The notes below the pieces were generated by a model that searched no databases, was not told the DNA's origin, and was given only the letters and a program-made list of their open reading frames with translations. Made by a program: the position numbers and the translations under genes. A stretch of 64,000 nt of DNA from Streptomyces sp. ASQP_92. Its GTDB lineage: Bacteria > Actinomycetota > Actinomycetes > Streptomycetales > Streptomycetaceae. Location: the NCBI RefSeq assembly GCF_025399895.1, contig NZ_JAODUA010000005.1, positions 248,001 to 312,000 on the forward strand. Direction: 5' to 3'. Positions 17,207-25,657 of this stretch are shown here, piece after piece. The number at the start of each line of letters is the position of its first letter. The first letter of the stretch is position 1.

Positions 17207-17222
17207 TACCGACTGGTTGGTA
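17207..17222. promoter_or_regulatory. TetR-type operator-like dyad
   Basis: TACCGACTGGTTGGTA is a near-palindrome whose outer arms (TACC/GGTA) and AC/GT steps pair. It resembles the TACCGACCGGTCGGTA-type sites of actinobacterial TetR regulators. It lies just upstream of ATG 17195 and in the shared upstream region of the divergent GlxA-type gene. No TetR gene is in the window. Confidence 0.4.
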
Positions 17223-17318
17223 CGTCGTGAAGGGGTGGGCCCGACTCGATGGCCGATGGCAGGATAGGTGGGTTTCTCGTCATTGCGGCCATCGGGGACC
17301 GCGTCCAAGGATGGGGCC

Positions 17319-18281
17319 ATGAAGCAGCGCTCCGTCCTGGTGGTCCTCTTCGACCACGTCCAGAGCCTCGATGTGACCGGACCGGCCGAGGTGTTCGCGG
17401 CAGCGGGCCGTGTCCTGGGCGATCCGGGCGCCTACCAGGTGCGCTTCGCCTCGCTCGACGGCGCCCCGGTGGTGTCGCACAGCGGGCTGCGGCTCATGGC
17501 CGACGGCGCGCTCGCCGACGCCGCGAGCGCCGACATCCTGCTCGTCCCGGGCGGCGACGGCGCCGCCGCCCCGGACCCCCGCCTCGTCACGTGGATGCGG
17601 GCGCACGGCCCTCGCGCCCGGCGGCTCGTCTCGGTGTGCACGGGCTCGCTGCTGCTCGCCGAGGCCGGGCTGCTCGACGGGCGCCGGGCGACCACGCACT
17701 GGGCCCTGTGCTCCCGGCTGGCCCACGGCTACCCCGCCGTCCAGGTCGAACCGGATCCGATCTTCGTGCGGGACGGCAACATCGCGACCTCGGCCGGGGT
17801 CACCGCGGGCATCGACCTCTCCCTCGCCCTGGTGGAAGAGGACCACGGCAGGGACGTCGCCCTGGCCGTCGCCCGCTTATTGGTGGTGTTTCTGCGCCGG
17901 CCCGGCAACCAGGCCCAGTTCAGCGCCCAGCTCGCCGCGCAGACCGCCCGGCGCGAGCCGCTGCGCGAACTCCAGCAGTGGATCACCGAGCACCCGGACG
18001 CCGACCTGTCGGTGGAGGCCCTCGCCCAGCGGGCCAGCCTCTCGCCCCGCCATTTCGCCCGCGCCTTCCACGCCGAGACCGGCATCACGCCGGGCCGCTA
18101 CGTCGAGCGCGTCCGCCTGGAATACGCCCGCCGCCTGCTGGAGGAGACCGCCGACGGCGTCCAGGAGGTGTCCCGCGCGGCCGGATACGGCACCCCGGAG
18201 GCGATGCGGCGCGCCTTCGTCAAAGTCCTCGGCACCGCGCCCGCCGAGTACCGCCGGCGCTTTCGCCCCGCTTCCGCCTAG
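17319..18281 (+). CDS. GlxA family transcriptional regulator (DJ-1/PfpI domain plus AraC HTH)
   Basis: 320 residues. The N-terminal DJ-1/PfpI-like domain (residues 1-180) has the nucleophile elbow SVCTGSLLLAEAG at about 105-115; the C-terminal AraC/XylS DNA-binding domain (residues 215-315) has two HTH units (LSVEALAQRASLSPRHFARAF and the VSRAAGYGTPEAMRRAF helix). ATG 17319 follows AAGGATGGGG. Known members respond to choline, carnitine or arginine-type compounds; the ligand here is not known. It is 16 bp upstream of a second DJ-1/PfpI gene, its probable co-transcribed target. Confidence 0.9.
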   Translation: MKQRSVLVVLFDHVQSLDVTGPAEVFAAAGRVLGDPGAYQVRFASLDGAPVVSHSGLRLMADGALADAASADILLVPGGDGAAAPDPRLVTWMRAHGPRARRLVSVCTGSLLLAEAGLLDGRRATTHWALCSRLAHGYPAVQVEPDPIFVRDGNIATSAGVTAGIDLSLALVEEDHGRDVALAVARLLVVFLRRPGNQAQFSAQLAAQTARREPLRELQQWITEHPDADLSVEALAQRASLSPRHFARAFHAETGITPGRYVERVRLEYARRLLEETADGVQEVSRAAGYGTPEAMRRAFVKVLGTAPAEYRRRFRPASA

Positions 18282-18297
18282 CCCCGAGAGGCAGCCC

Positions 18298-18936
18298 ATG
18301 CAGATCGCGATCCTGCTCTACGACCGGTTCACCGCCCTGGACGCCGTCGGACCGTACGAGACGCTCGCTCCGCTCCCCGGAGCCGAGACGGTGTTCGTCG
18401 CCGAACAGGCCGGCCCGGTACGCAACGACCGGGGCAGCCTCGCCCTCGTCGCCGAGAAGTCCTTCGCCGAGGTGACCCGGCCCGACATCGTTGTCGTGCC
18501 GGGAGCCCCGCCCGAGGCCGTCGAACCGCACCTCGCGGGCGGCCCGCTCCTGGACTGGCTGCGCGCCGTCGACGTCATGACCACGTGGACGACCTCCGTG
18601 TGCACGGGTTCGCTGCTGCTCGGCGCGGCCGGGCTCCTCAGGGGGCGGCGCGCCACCTCGCACTGGCTGGCCCTGGACGAGCTGCGCGGTTTCGGCGCGA
18701 CACCCACGGCCCAGCGGGTCGTCATGGACCGCAAGTACGTCACCGCGGCCGGTGTCTCGGCCGGTATCGACATGGGGCTCACCCTGGCCGGGGAGATCGC
18801 CGGGGACCGGCACGCCGAGTCCGTACAGCTCCTGCTGGAGTACGACCCCCAGCTGCCCTATGACGCGGGCTCGCCGCGCACGGCGCCCGCCGAACTGGTC
18901 GAGTACTTCCGGGCCAAGGGCGTCCCTCAGGGCTGA
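18298..18936 (+). CDS. DJ-1/PfpI family protein
   Basis: A 212-residue single-domain protein with the nucleophile elbow TSVCTGSLLLGAAG around residue 100 and an N-terminal ILLYDRFTALDAVGPYE start very like isonitrile hydratase (InhA) and like the N-domain of the upstream GlxA-type regulator. GAGAGG precedes ATG 18298. Isonitrile hydratase converts isonitriles to N-substituted formamides; other family members are deglycases or proteases, so the reaction remains open. Its last 10 bp overlap the convergent enoyl-CoA hydratase gene. Confidence 0.8.
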   Translation: MQIAILLYDRFTALDAVGPYETLAPLPGAETVFVAEQAGPVRNDRGSLALVAEKSFAEVTRPDIVVVPGAPPEAVEPHLAGGPLLDWLRAVDVMTTWTTSVCTGSLLLGAAGLLRGRRATSHWLALDELRGFGATPTAQRVVMDRKYVTAAGVSAGIDMGLTLAGEIAGDRHAESVQLLLEYDPQLPYDAGSPRTAPAELVEYFRAKGVPQG

Positions 18937-19670
18937 GGGCTCCAGGTGAAGCGGGGGGTGCGGCGCTCCAGGAAGGCGGCGATGCCCTCGGCGGTGTCGT
19001 CGGCGGCCCGTTCCTGCTCGGCCCAGTGGGCGTCCCGGTCGGTCCTGCCGTCCGCGAACTCCTTGGCCGCCGCCTGGGTGAGCCGGGAGCGCGACACCAG
19101 GGTCCGGGTGAACGCGGCCACCCGCTCGTCCAGTTCGCCCGCCGGCAGCACCTCGTCCACCAGGCCGGTCCGCAGGGCCCGGGCGCTGTCGATCAACTCC
19201 CCCGAGAACAAAAGGTACTTGGCGGTCGCGGGGCCCACGAGAGAGGTTAGCCGCCGGGTGGAGGACGCCGGGTAGACGATGCCGAGCTTCGCGGGCGTCA
19301 CGCCGAACAGCGCGCCCTCCTGCGCGAACCGCAGATCGCAGGCGGCCGCCAGCTGGCTGCCGCCGCCCACGCAGTGACCGCGCACCGCCGCGAGCGTCGG
19401 CTTGGGAAACGCCGCGAGCGCCTCCTCCGCCGCCACCGCGAGCGCCCGGGGGTCCTCGCCCGGCTCCCGCAGCGTCGAGATGTCCGCCCCCGCGCAGAAG
19501 GTGTCCCCGGCTCCGGTCAGCACCAGGGCCCCTACGTCCGGGTCGGCGGCCAGGGTTTCGAGCAGCGGTGGAAGGGCCCGCCACATCGCGGACGTCATCG
19601 CGTTGCGCTTGGCGGGATGGCTGATGACGACGGTGGCGACGCCCTCGCACAGGCTCTGCTCCAGCTGCAT
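18927..19670 (-). CDS. Enoyl-CoA hydratase/isomerase family protein
   Basis: 247 residues of crotonase fold. The oxyanion-hole segments are visible: TGAGDTFCAGADI (about residue 55-67) and VRGHCVGGGSQLAAACD (about 95-112), followed by FGVTPAKLGIVYP. Catalytic Glu positions typical of hydratases are not clearly both present: the second site reads LGIVYPAS, so another crotonase reaction (isomerase, hydrolase) is possible. ATG 19670. The 3' end overlaps the DJ-1 gene by 10 bp; the 5' end diverges from a membrane protein gene. Confidence 0.8.
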   Translation of the reverse strand: MQLEQSLCEGVATVVISHPAKRNAMTSAMWRALPPLLETLAADPDVGALVLTGAGDTFCAGADISTLREPGEDPRALAVAAEEALAAFPKPTLAAVRGHCVGGGSQLAAACDLRFAQEGALFGVTPAKLGIVYPASSTRRLTSLVGPATAKYLLFSGELIDSARALRTGLVDEVLPAGELDERVAAFTRTLVSRSRLTQAAAKEFADGRTDRDAHWAEQERAADDTAEGIAAFLERRTPRFTWSPQP

Positions 19671-19745
19671 GCGCCGGATGCTATCCGGGCACCCGAAACC
19701 TATGATCGCAAGGGGGGCCGCACGCGGATCGATGAGGAGACGCCG

Positions 19746-20423
19746 ATGGCCGGATCCAAGCAGAACGTCGGACGCGAGGGCAGGAAACTGAGCCGTGGCT
19801 TCGGCCTGCTCGCCCTGCTCGGGGCGATTTTGGTCGTGGCCGGCCTGGTGGGCCTCGCCTACACCGGGTTCGCCACCCTCACCACGATGCTGCTCTTCGG
19901 CTGGCTGCTGCTCGTCGGCGGCGTCGTGGGCCTGGCGCACGCGATCCAGTCGCGCGGCTCCGGGTTCTTCTGGCTGGCCGTCGTGGTCGCCGCACTGAAC
20001 CTGGCGGCGGGCGTGGTGATCATCCGTCGCCCCGAGGGCAGTGCCGAGGCGCTCACGATGTTCGCCGCCCTGCTCTTCCTGACCGGCGGTGTCTTCCGCC
20101 TGGCGGGCAGCGTGGTGGTGCGCGGGCCGCAATTCGGCTGGACGCTGGTGCAGGGCGCGTTCGACGTGCTCCTGGGCATCCTGGTGCTCGCGAGCTGGCC
20201 GAGCAGCAGCCGGTACGTCATCGGCTGCTTCTTCTCGCTGGCTCTTCTGTTCGACGGACTCGGTCTGATCGCGATCGGGGTGGGCGGCCGCAGAATCGTC
20301 ACTCTCGTGAGTGACGCGGTGGCCCCCGCGGGGAACGGAGACGGCACACCTCCGATGTCTCCGACACCCCCGCAAGCCATGGCAAAGCCCTCAGAGGGAG
20401 ATCAAAACACCATGGAGAAGTGA
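19746..20423 (+). CDS. HdeD family membrane protein (DUF308)
   Basis: 225 residues. ATG 19746 follows GAGGAG by six bases, so the longer open frame upstream is not used. Six hydrophobic segments lie between residues 18 and 185, in the paired-helix pattern of HdeD/DUF308 proteins (FGLLALLGAILVVAGLVGL; LLLVGGVVGLAHAIQSRGSG). The C-terminal 40 residues are proline-rich and hydrophilic. HdeD of E. coli is an acid-resistance membrane protein; function in actinobacteria is unknown. Confidence 0.8.
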   Translation: MAGSKQNVGREGRKLSRGFGLLALLGAILVVAGLVGLAYTGFATLTTMLLFGWLLLVGGVVGLAHAIQSRGSGFFWLAVVVAALNLAAGVVIIRRPEGSAEALTMFAALLFLTGGVFRLAGSVVVRGPQFGWTLVQGAFDVLLGILVLASWPSSSRYVIGCFFSLALLFDGLGLIAIGVGGRRIVTLVSDAVAPAGNGDGTPPMSPTPPQAMAKPSEGDQNTMEK

Positions 20424-20558
20424 CCTTCTCGGTCAATGGGGATCAAAAAGCGGCAGTAGATGCTGACTTATGGTCAGTCGGCCGGTCCGGACCAGCGCAC
20501 TCCCGACACTTTTCAGCAGTCGGGTGTGCTGTCGAGCCGCGAAGGTGGTGCCGGAACA

Positions 20559-21059
20559 ATGGAGATCCGCGGGAGCCTGCCGCCCGAACCCGCCGCTCCG
20601 GCCCGGCAGCAGTCGTACGAGGGGGTGTGGCGCTTCACCGCCCCCTCGGTCGACGCCTCCGTTCCGCAGGCCCGGCACGCGGTGCGCGACCTGTTGCGCC
20701 GCCAGGGCGTGCCGGCCCACGAGGACCTCGTTCAGGGCCTGCTCCTGATCGTCTCCGAGCTGGTCACCAACGCGGTCAGACACGCGGCACTGCTCTCCCC
20801 GGAGGTGGCCGTCGAGGTGGCCATCGGCGCCGAGTGGATCCGGGTGTCCGTCGAGGACAACCACCCCTACCGGCCCAAGGCCCTGGAGGCCGACTACGCG
20901 CAGACCGGCGGCAGGGGGCTGCTCCTGGTGCGCGAGATCACCGAGGAGGCCGGCGGGGTGTGCGACGTCGAGCAGACCGCCGGGGGCGGAAAGGTCGTCT
21001 GGGCCGCACTCCCGCTGGCCCCGCTGCCGGGGATCACCAGCCCGCGGCGGGCCCCGTGA
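20559..21059 (+). CDS. ATP-binding protein, anti-sigma-factor (RsbW/HATPase) type
   Basis: 166 residues with a single histidine-kinase-type ATPase domain: VSELVTNAVRHA (N-box, about residues 68-80), a WIRVSVEDNHP D-box variant in which the usual D-x-G is D-N-H, and TGGRGLLLVREI (G-box). This is the RsbW-like class common in Streptomyces, which acts in partner-switching control of sigma factors or as small ATPase regulators. No sigma or anti-sigma antagonist gene is adjacent. Its 3' end overlaps idi by 26 bp in convergent orientation. Confidence 0.75.
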   Translation: MEIRGSLPPEPAAPARQQSYEGVWRFTAPSVDASVPQARHAVRDLLRRQGVPAHEDLVQGLLLIVSELVTNAVRHAALLSPEVAVEVAIGAEWIRVSVEDNHPYRPKALEADYAQTGGRGLLLVREITEEAGGVCDVEQTAGGGKVVWAALPLAPLPGITSPRRAP

Positions 21060-21639
21060 GCTCCTTGACGGCCGGCCTCGCCGCGTCCAGGACCGTCATG
21101 AACCAGGCCGAGAACGGGGCGTGGGCGTGCCGCTCGGTGAGTTCCCCGGGCGTCACGAACGCGGTCTCACCGACCTCCTCCGGGTCCGGCCGCAGCGGCG
21201 ACTGCACCAGGCCCACGAAGAGGTGGTTGTACTCCTGCTCGACGAGCCCCGACTCGGGGTCGGGGTGGTTGTAGCGCACGGTGCCCGCCTCGGCGAGCAG
21301 CGTCGGCGAGATGCCGAGCTCCTCGTGGGTGCGCCGGGCGGCCGCCGCGAACGGCGACTCGCCGGGGTAGGGGTGGCCGCAGCAGGTGTTGGACCAGACG
21401 CCGGGGGAGTGGTACTTGCCGAGCGCCCGCCGCTGGATCAGCAGCCGGCCCGCGGGGTCGAAGAGGAAGACGGAAAACGCCCGGTGCAACTGCCCGGGCG
21501 CCTGGTGGGCGGAGAGCTTCTCCGCGGTTCCGATGGTGTTGCCGCTCTCGTCGACGAGTTCGAGCATGATCTCCGGTGCGGCTGCGCCCGTGGTCCCGGT
21601 CGACGAGTTGTTCGCCGTGGTGGCAGGTGTGCTCGGCAT
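21034..21639 (-). CDS. idi: Isopentenyl-diphosphate delta-isomerase, type 1
   Basis: 201 residues. ATG 21639 is preferred over ATG 21645 because GAAGG then lies six bases upstream. The Nudix-like fold carries the conserved NTCCGHP (catalytic Cys87) and the EQEYNHL motif (catalytic Glu134, metal Glu136), with PAGRLLIQRRALGKYHSPGVW binding substrate. It interconverts IPP and DMAPP, the starter units for the hopanoid pathway encoded 9 kb away and for other isoprenoids. Monocistronic by layout. Confidence 0.95.
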   Translation of the reverse strand: MPSTPATTANNSSTGTTGAAAPEIMLELVDESGNTIGTAEKLSAHQAPGQLHRAFSVFLFDPAGRLLIQRRALGKYHSPGVWSNTCCGHPYPGESPFAAAARRTHEELGISPTLLAEAGTVRYNHPDPESGLVEQEYNHLFVGLVQSPLRPDPEEVGETAFVTPGELTERHAHAPFSAWFMTVLDAARPAVKELTGPAAGW

Positions 21640-21754
21640 AACCATCCTTCGCTTCGGTCCTCGGCTGCTCAGTCTGCCGTACAAAAGCGGCGTGTCCGCC
21701 ATTGACCGGCATCCGCATGTCCTGCCCCACGCGAGGTGCCGGGAACCGCGCGTC

Positions 21755-22696
21755 TCAGTGGCAGAGCTTCGCCTCGTGCTCGGCGTGACCGCCCGGCTCC
21801 AGCTGGAAGGTGCAGTGCTCGACGTCGAAGTGGTCGCCCAGACAGCCCTGCAACTCGTGCAGCAGCTTCTCGTGGCCCACGCTGTCCAGGACCTCCTGGC
21901 TGACCACCACGTGCGCGGAGAGCACCGGCATCCCCGAGGTGATGGTCCAGGCGTGCAGATCGTGGACGTCGTCCACGCCCGGCAGCTCCAGGATGTGGGC
22001 CCGCACCTCGGCCATGTCGACCCCCTTGGGCGCCGATTCCAGAAGAACGTTGAGGGTCTCGCGCAGCAGCTTGACGGTCCGGGGCACGATCATCAGGCCG
22101 ATCACCAGGGAGGCGATGGGGTCGGCCGCCTGCCAGCCGGTGGTCATGATCACCAGGCCGGCCACCACGACCGCCGCCGAGCCGAGCGCGTCCGAGAGGA
22201 CCTCCAGGAACGCGCCGCGGACGTTGAGGCTGTCCTGCTGGCCCTTCATGAGCAGCGACAGCGAGATCGAGTTGGCGACCAGACCGATCAGGCCGAACAC
22301 CACGGCGGTGCCGCCCGCGGTGCCGGCCGGCTCGACGAACCGCGCCACCGCCTCGAACAGGATGTATCCGCCCACGCCCAGCAGCAGCATGCAGTTGGCG
22401 AGCGCGGCGAGGATCTCGGCGCGGGCGAACCCATAGGTGCGGTTGCCTCCGGCCGGGCGGTTGGCGAAGTGGATGGCGAGCAGCGCCATCGCGAGCCCGA
22501 GACCGTCCGTCGCCATGTGCGCCGCGTCCGCGGCCAGCGCCAGGGAATCGGCGAGCAGACCGCCGACGATCTCCACGACCATCACGGTCAGTGTGATGCC
22601 GAGCGCGATGCGCAGCCGTCCCCGGTACGCGGCGGCCGCGGTGCCGGTCGGCGGCGGGCCGCCGTGCGTGTGCCCGTGGTCGTGCCCAGCCCCCAT
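21755..22696 (-). CDS. Cation diffusion facilitator family transporter
   Basis: 313 residues. ATG 22696 has GGGAGG six bases upstream. The N-terminus is histidine-rich (GHDHGHTHGG). Six membrane segments follow; the metal site is visible in TM2 (ADAAHMATDGLG: His and Asp of the HxxxD motif) and TM5 (EVLSDALGSAAV), then a cytoplasmic domain with DLHAWTITSG. CDF proteins export Zn2+ or other divalent cations by proton antiport. No metal regulator gene adjoins. Confidence 0.9.
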   Translation of the reverse strand: MGAGHDHGHTHGGPPPTGTAAAAYRGRLRIALGITLTVMVVEIVGGLLADSLALAADAAHMATDGLGLAMALLAIHFANRPAGGNRTYGFARAEILAALANCMLLLGVGGYILFEAVARFVEPAGTAGGTAVVFGLIGLVANSISLSLLMKGQQDSLNVRGAFLEVLSDALGSAAVVVAGLVIMTTGWQAADPIASLVIGLMIVPRTVKLLRETLNVLLESAPKGVDMAEVRAHILELPGVDDVHDLHAWTITSGMPVLSAHVVVSQEVLDSVGHEKLLHELQGCLGDHFDVEHCTFQLEPGGHAEHEAKLCH

Positions 22697-23117
22697 GAAG
22701 GCCCTCCCGGATCCGTTGCCGATCAATCCCGACGTCTGTGCGCCGTGGCTCTACGAGGGGCAAGTGAACTACGGGTAGGGGGTATGCGCAACACGGCACT
22801 GAACACCGTTGTCATATGCTCTGACCTGCGGAAATGCGTGCAGGTCAGAGCCTTGGGGAGATCATGTGAAGCTCAGGGGCGCCGACCCGGCGCGGCGAGT
22901 GGACAAGCCCCCTGGGTAGGCGGTTTGTGGGCTGCGGCCTTGATCCACCATGATGATCGCGGCGCCCCTCGCACCGGCGCTCCCGGGCCTCAGCGGGCGT
23001 GAACGGCCAGTGAATTCCCGGTTCCGTGCATCCGATAGCCTCTGCCGACGTGCCGCCCGCCCCCGTACCGGGCCGGGCCGTGCCGTCAGCCGTGTCCGTC
23101 GCAAGGAGTGAATTCGT
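22697..23117. other. Intergenic region between CDF gene and CDP-alcohol operon, with hairpin
   Basis: 421 bases between divergent genes. It contains a perfect 12-bp inverted repeat GCTCTGACCTGC/GCAGGTCAGAGC (22818-22829 and 22840-22851) with a 10-base loop, about 266 bp before the next gene. AAGGAG at 23103-23108 is the ribosome binding site of the operon's first gene. No protein gene is supported. Confidence 0.6.
22818..22851. promoter_or_regulatory. 12-bp perfect inverted repeat with 10-base loop
   Basis: Both arms are exact complements. Without a T-run or an upstream convergent gene a terminator is less likely; it could be an operator for either divergent unit or a hairpin in the long leader of the downstream operon. 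Function is not known. Confidence 0.4.
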
Positions 23118-24923
23118 CTGTCCACCGCCATCCTTACCGGCCCGCCGGTGCCCGGATCGCAGCTCGGACCCGATCTGCGCGCGCTGGGATTCGACGTACA
23201 GAACGCCTTGCTCCCCGACGACCTGCCCCGCCTGCTCGCCGAGGTGCCGGCCGGTGAACGCGTCGCGCTGGTCGACCCGCGCTTCCTCGGCCACCTCCAC
23301 GCCCTGCGGCTCGCGCTGACCGACCCCCGCTTCCCGGCCGCCTCGGTGCCCGGCGCCCTCACCGTCCAGGCCGAGGCCCGCCCCGCGCTGGCCCGCGCCC
23401 TGGCCGAGGTCCCCGCGGCGCCCGCCGCCCAGGTCCGTACCGCCGCCGTGCTCACCGACGGCGTCGCCGCCGCGCTCGAAGCCGACGGCGTCGCGGTGCA
23501 CCACCCCGAGCTCGGCTCGCTGGTCGCCACCGTCCCCGCCGACGAGGCCGCCGCGGCCGCCGCGAGCCGGGCCGTGAGCGCGGTCGACGACGAGGCCGTA
23601 CGGCTGCGCAACGCCGTCAAGTCCCGCGACGGCTTCTTCACCACCCACTTCATCAGCCCCTACTCCCGCTACATCGCCCGCTGGTGCGCCCGCCGGGGCC
23701 TCACGCCCAACCAGGTCACCACCGCCTCGCTGATCACCGCGCTGATCGCGGCCGGCTGCGCGGCGACCGGGACCAGGGGCGGCTATGTCGCGGCCGGAGT
23801 GCTGCTGATCCTCTCCTTCGTCCTGGACTGCACCGACGGGCAGCTCGCCCGCTACTCGCTCCAGTACTCGACGATGGGCGCCTGGCTCGACGCCACGTTC
23901 GACCGCGCCAAGGAGTACGCCTACTACGCGGGCCTCGCCCTCGGTGCGGCCCGGGGCGGCGATGACGTATGGGCGCTCGCGCTCGGCGCGATGGTCCTCC
24001 AGACCTGTCGCCATGTCGTGGACTTCTCCTTCAACGAGGCGCATGTCGTAGGCACTGACGCGTCCGCCAACACCAGCCCCACCGCCGCCCTCTCCGGCAG
24101 GCTCGACTCGGTCGGCTGGACGGTGTGGGTGCGGCGCATGATCGTGCTGCCCATCGGTGAGCGCTGGGCGATGATCGCCGTGCTGACCGCCGCCACCACG
24201 CCCCGCGTCGTCTTCTACGCCCTGCTCACCGGCTGCGCCTTCGCCGCCTGCTACACCACCGCCGGCCGCGTCCTGCGCTCCGTGGCCCGCCGCGCCACCC
24301 GGACCGACCGCGCCGCCCGCGCGCTCGCCGACCTCGCGGACAGCGGGCCGCTCGCCCAGCTCGTCGCCGCGAAGGCCCCGCGGATCCCCGGCGCCCCTGT
24401 GGTCGCGGCCGTCGGAGCGGCGGCTTTGATCGCCGCCGCCCTGACGCAGCCCGTCGGCGGCCGCCAGATGATCGTGGCCGCCGTCCTCTACGCGATCCTG
24501 TCCGGCCTCGCCGTCGCCGGCCCCCTCAAGGGCGCCCTCGACTGGCTCGTGCCGCCACTCTTCCGGGTGGCCGAGTACGGCACGGTCCTCATCCTGGCGG
24601 CCCGCTCGGACGTGGACGGGGCCCTTCCCGCGGCCTTCGGGCTCGTCTCCGCGGTCGCCTACCATCACTACGACACGGTCTACCGCATCAAGGGCGGCTC
24701 CGGCGCGCCGCCGCAGTGGCTGGTGCGGGTGATCGGCGGCCAGGAGGGCCGCACGCTCGTGGTGACGGTGCTGGCCGCCGTCCTCGCCACACGAGGCACA
24801 GACTTCACCCTGGCGCTCACCGCCCTCGCGGCGGTCATCGCGCTCGTGGTGCTCGTGGAGTCCATCCGCTTCTGGGTGTCCTCCGGAGCACCTGCCGTAC
24901 ATGACGAAGGAGAAACAGCATGA
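23118..24923 (+). CDS. Two-domain CDP-alcohol phosphatidyltransferase (DUF5941-type), probable CTG start
   Basis: About 601 residues. There is no ATG or GTG near the good ribosome binding site AAGGAG (23103-23108), an in-frame stop lies at 23109, and CTG 23118 sits nine bases after it; GTG 23148 is too far. The first ~150 residues are alpha/beta-like and resemble a decayed nucleotidyltransferase domain without the GxGxRxxP loop. The CDP-alcohol phosphotransferase core has the whole motif: D237, D240-G, AR 244-245, G254, D258, D262. Several membrane helices follow, ending about residue 590. The layout recalls the archaeal inositol-phosphate cytidylyltransferase/CDP-alcohol transferase fusion, so a CDP-polyol substrate is likely. 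First gene of a seven-gene operon. Confidence 0.8.
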   Translation: MSTAILTGPPVPGSQLGPDLRALGFDVQNALLPDDLPRLLAEVPAGERVALVDPRFLGHLHALRLALTDPRFPAASVPGALTVQAEARPALARALAEVPAAPAAQVRTAAVLTDGVAAALEADGVAVHHPELGSLVATVPADEAAAAAASRAVSAVDDEAVRLRNAVKSRDGFFTTHFISPYSRYIARWCARRGLTPNQVTTASLITALIAAGCAATGTRGGYVAAGVLLILSFVLDCTDGQLARYSLQYSTMGAWLDATFDRAKEYAYYAGLALGAARGGDDVWALALGAMVLQTCRHVVDFSFNEAHVVGTDASANTSPTAALSGRLDSVGWTVWVRRMIVLPIGERWAMIAVLTAATTPRVVFYALLTGCAFAACYTTAGRVLRSVARRATRTDRAARALADLADSGPLAQLVAAKAPRIPGAPVVAAVGAAALIAAALTQPVGGRQMIVAAVLYAILSGLAVAGPLKGALDWLVPPLFRVAEYGTVLILAARSDVDGALPAAFGLVSAVAYHHYDTVYRIKGGSGAPPQWLVRVIGGQEGRTLVVTVLAAVLATRGTDFTLALTALAAVIALVVLVESIRFWVSSGAPAVHDEGETA

Positions 24924-25657
24924 TTGGCCTCGTACTGGCAGCCGGTGCCGGACGCCGTCTGCGCCCCTACACCGACACGCTTCCGAAGGCCCTCGTGCCT
25001 GTCGACGGTGACACCACCGTCCTGGACATCGCGCTGAAGAACTTCGCGGAAGTCGGCCTCACCGAGGTCGCCGTCGTCGTCGGCTACCGCAAGGAAGCCG
25101 TGTACGCCCGCAAGGAGGCCCTGGAGGCCAAGTACGGCGTCGCGATCACGCTGATCGACAACGACAAGGCCGAGGAGTGGAACAACGCCTACTCCCTGTG
25201 GTGCGCCCGCGAGGTCCTCAAGCGCGGTGTGATCCTCGCCAACGGCGACACGGTCCACCCCGTCTCCGTCGAGAAGACCCTGCTGGCCGCGCGCGGCCAG
25301 GGCCAGAAGATCATCCTCGCCCTCGACACGGTGAAGTCCCTCGCCGACGAGGAGATGAAGGTCATCACCGCCGAGGGCAAGGGCGTCCAGCGCATCACCA
25401 AGCTGATGGACCCCGCCGACGCCACCGGTGAGTACATCGGTGTCACGCTCATCGAGGCCGAGGCCGCCGAGGAGCTCGCGGACGCGCTGAAGACCACCTT
25501 CGAGCGCGACCCCGACCTCTACTACGAGGACGGCTACCAGGAGCTCGTCAACCGCGGCTTCACCGTCGACGTGGCCCCCATCGGCGAGGTGTCGTGGGTC
25601 GAGATCGACAACCACGACGACCTGGCGAAGGGCCGTGAGATCGCGTGCCAGTACTGA
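24920..25657 (+). CDS. Sugar/polyol-phosphate nucleotidyltransferase
   Basis: 245 residues. ATG 24920 overlaps the previous stop (ATGA) and AAGGAG lies upstream. The N-terminal loop is GLVLAAGAGRRLRPYTDTLPK (GxGxRLxP plus PK lysine), with EEWNNAYSLWCA and ILANGDTVHP following, the pattern of cytidylyltransferases such as LicC (phosphocholine) and inositol-1-phosphate cytidylyltransferase. It probably activates a polyol or alcohol phosphate with CTP for the CDP-alcohol phosphotransferases on both sides. The next gene suggests glycerol-1-phosphate as a candidate substrate; inositol phosphate is the alternative. Confidence 0.8.
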   Translation: MIGLVLAAGAGRRLRPYTDTLPKALVPVDGDTTVLDIALKNFAEVGLTEVAVVVGYRKEAVYARKEALEAKYGVAITLIDNDKAEEWNNAYSLWCAREVLKRGVILANGDTVHPVSVEKTLLAARGQGQKIILALDTVKSLADEEMKVITAEGKGVQRITKLMDPADATGEYIGVTLIEAEAAEELADALKTTFERDPDLYYEDGYQELVNRGFTVDVAPIGEVSWVEIDNHDDLAKGREIACQY

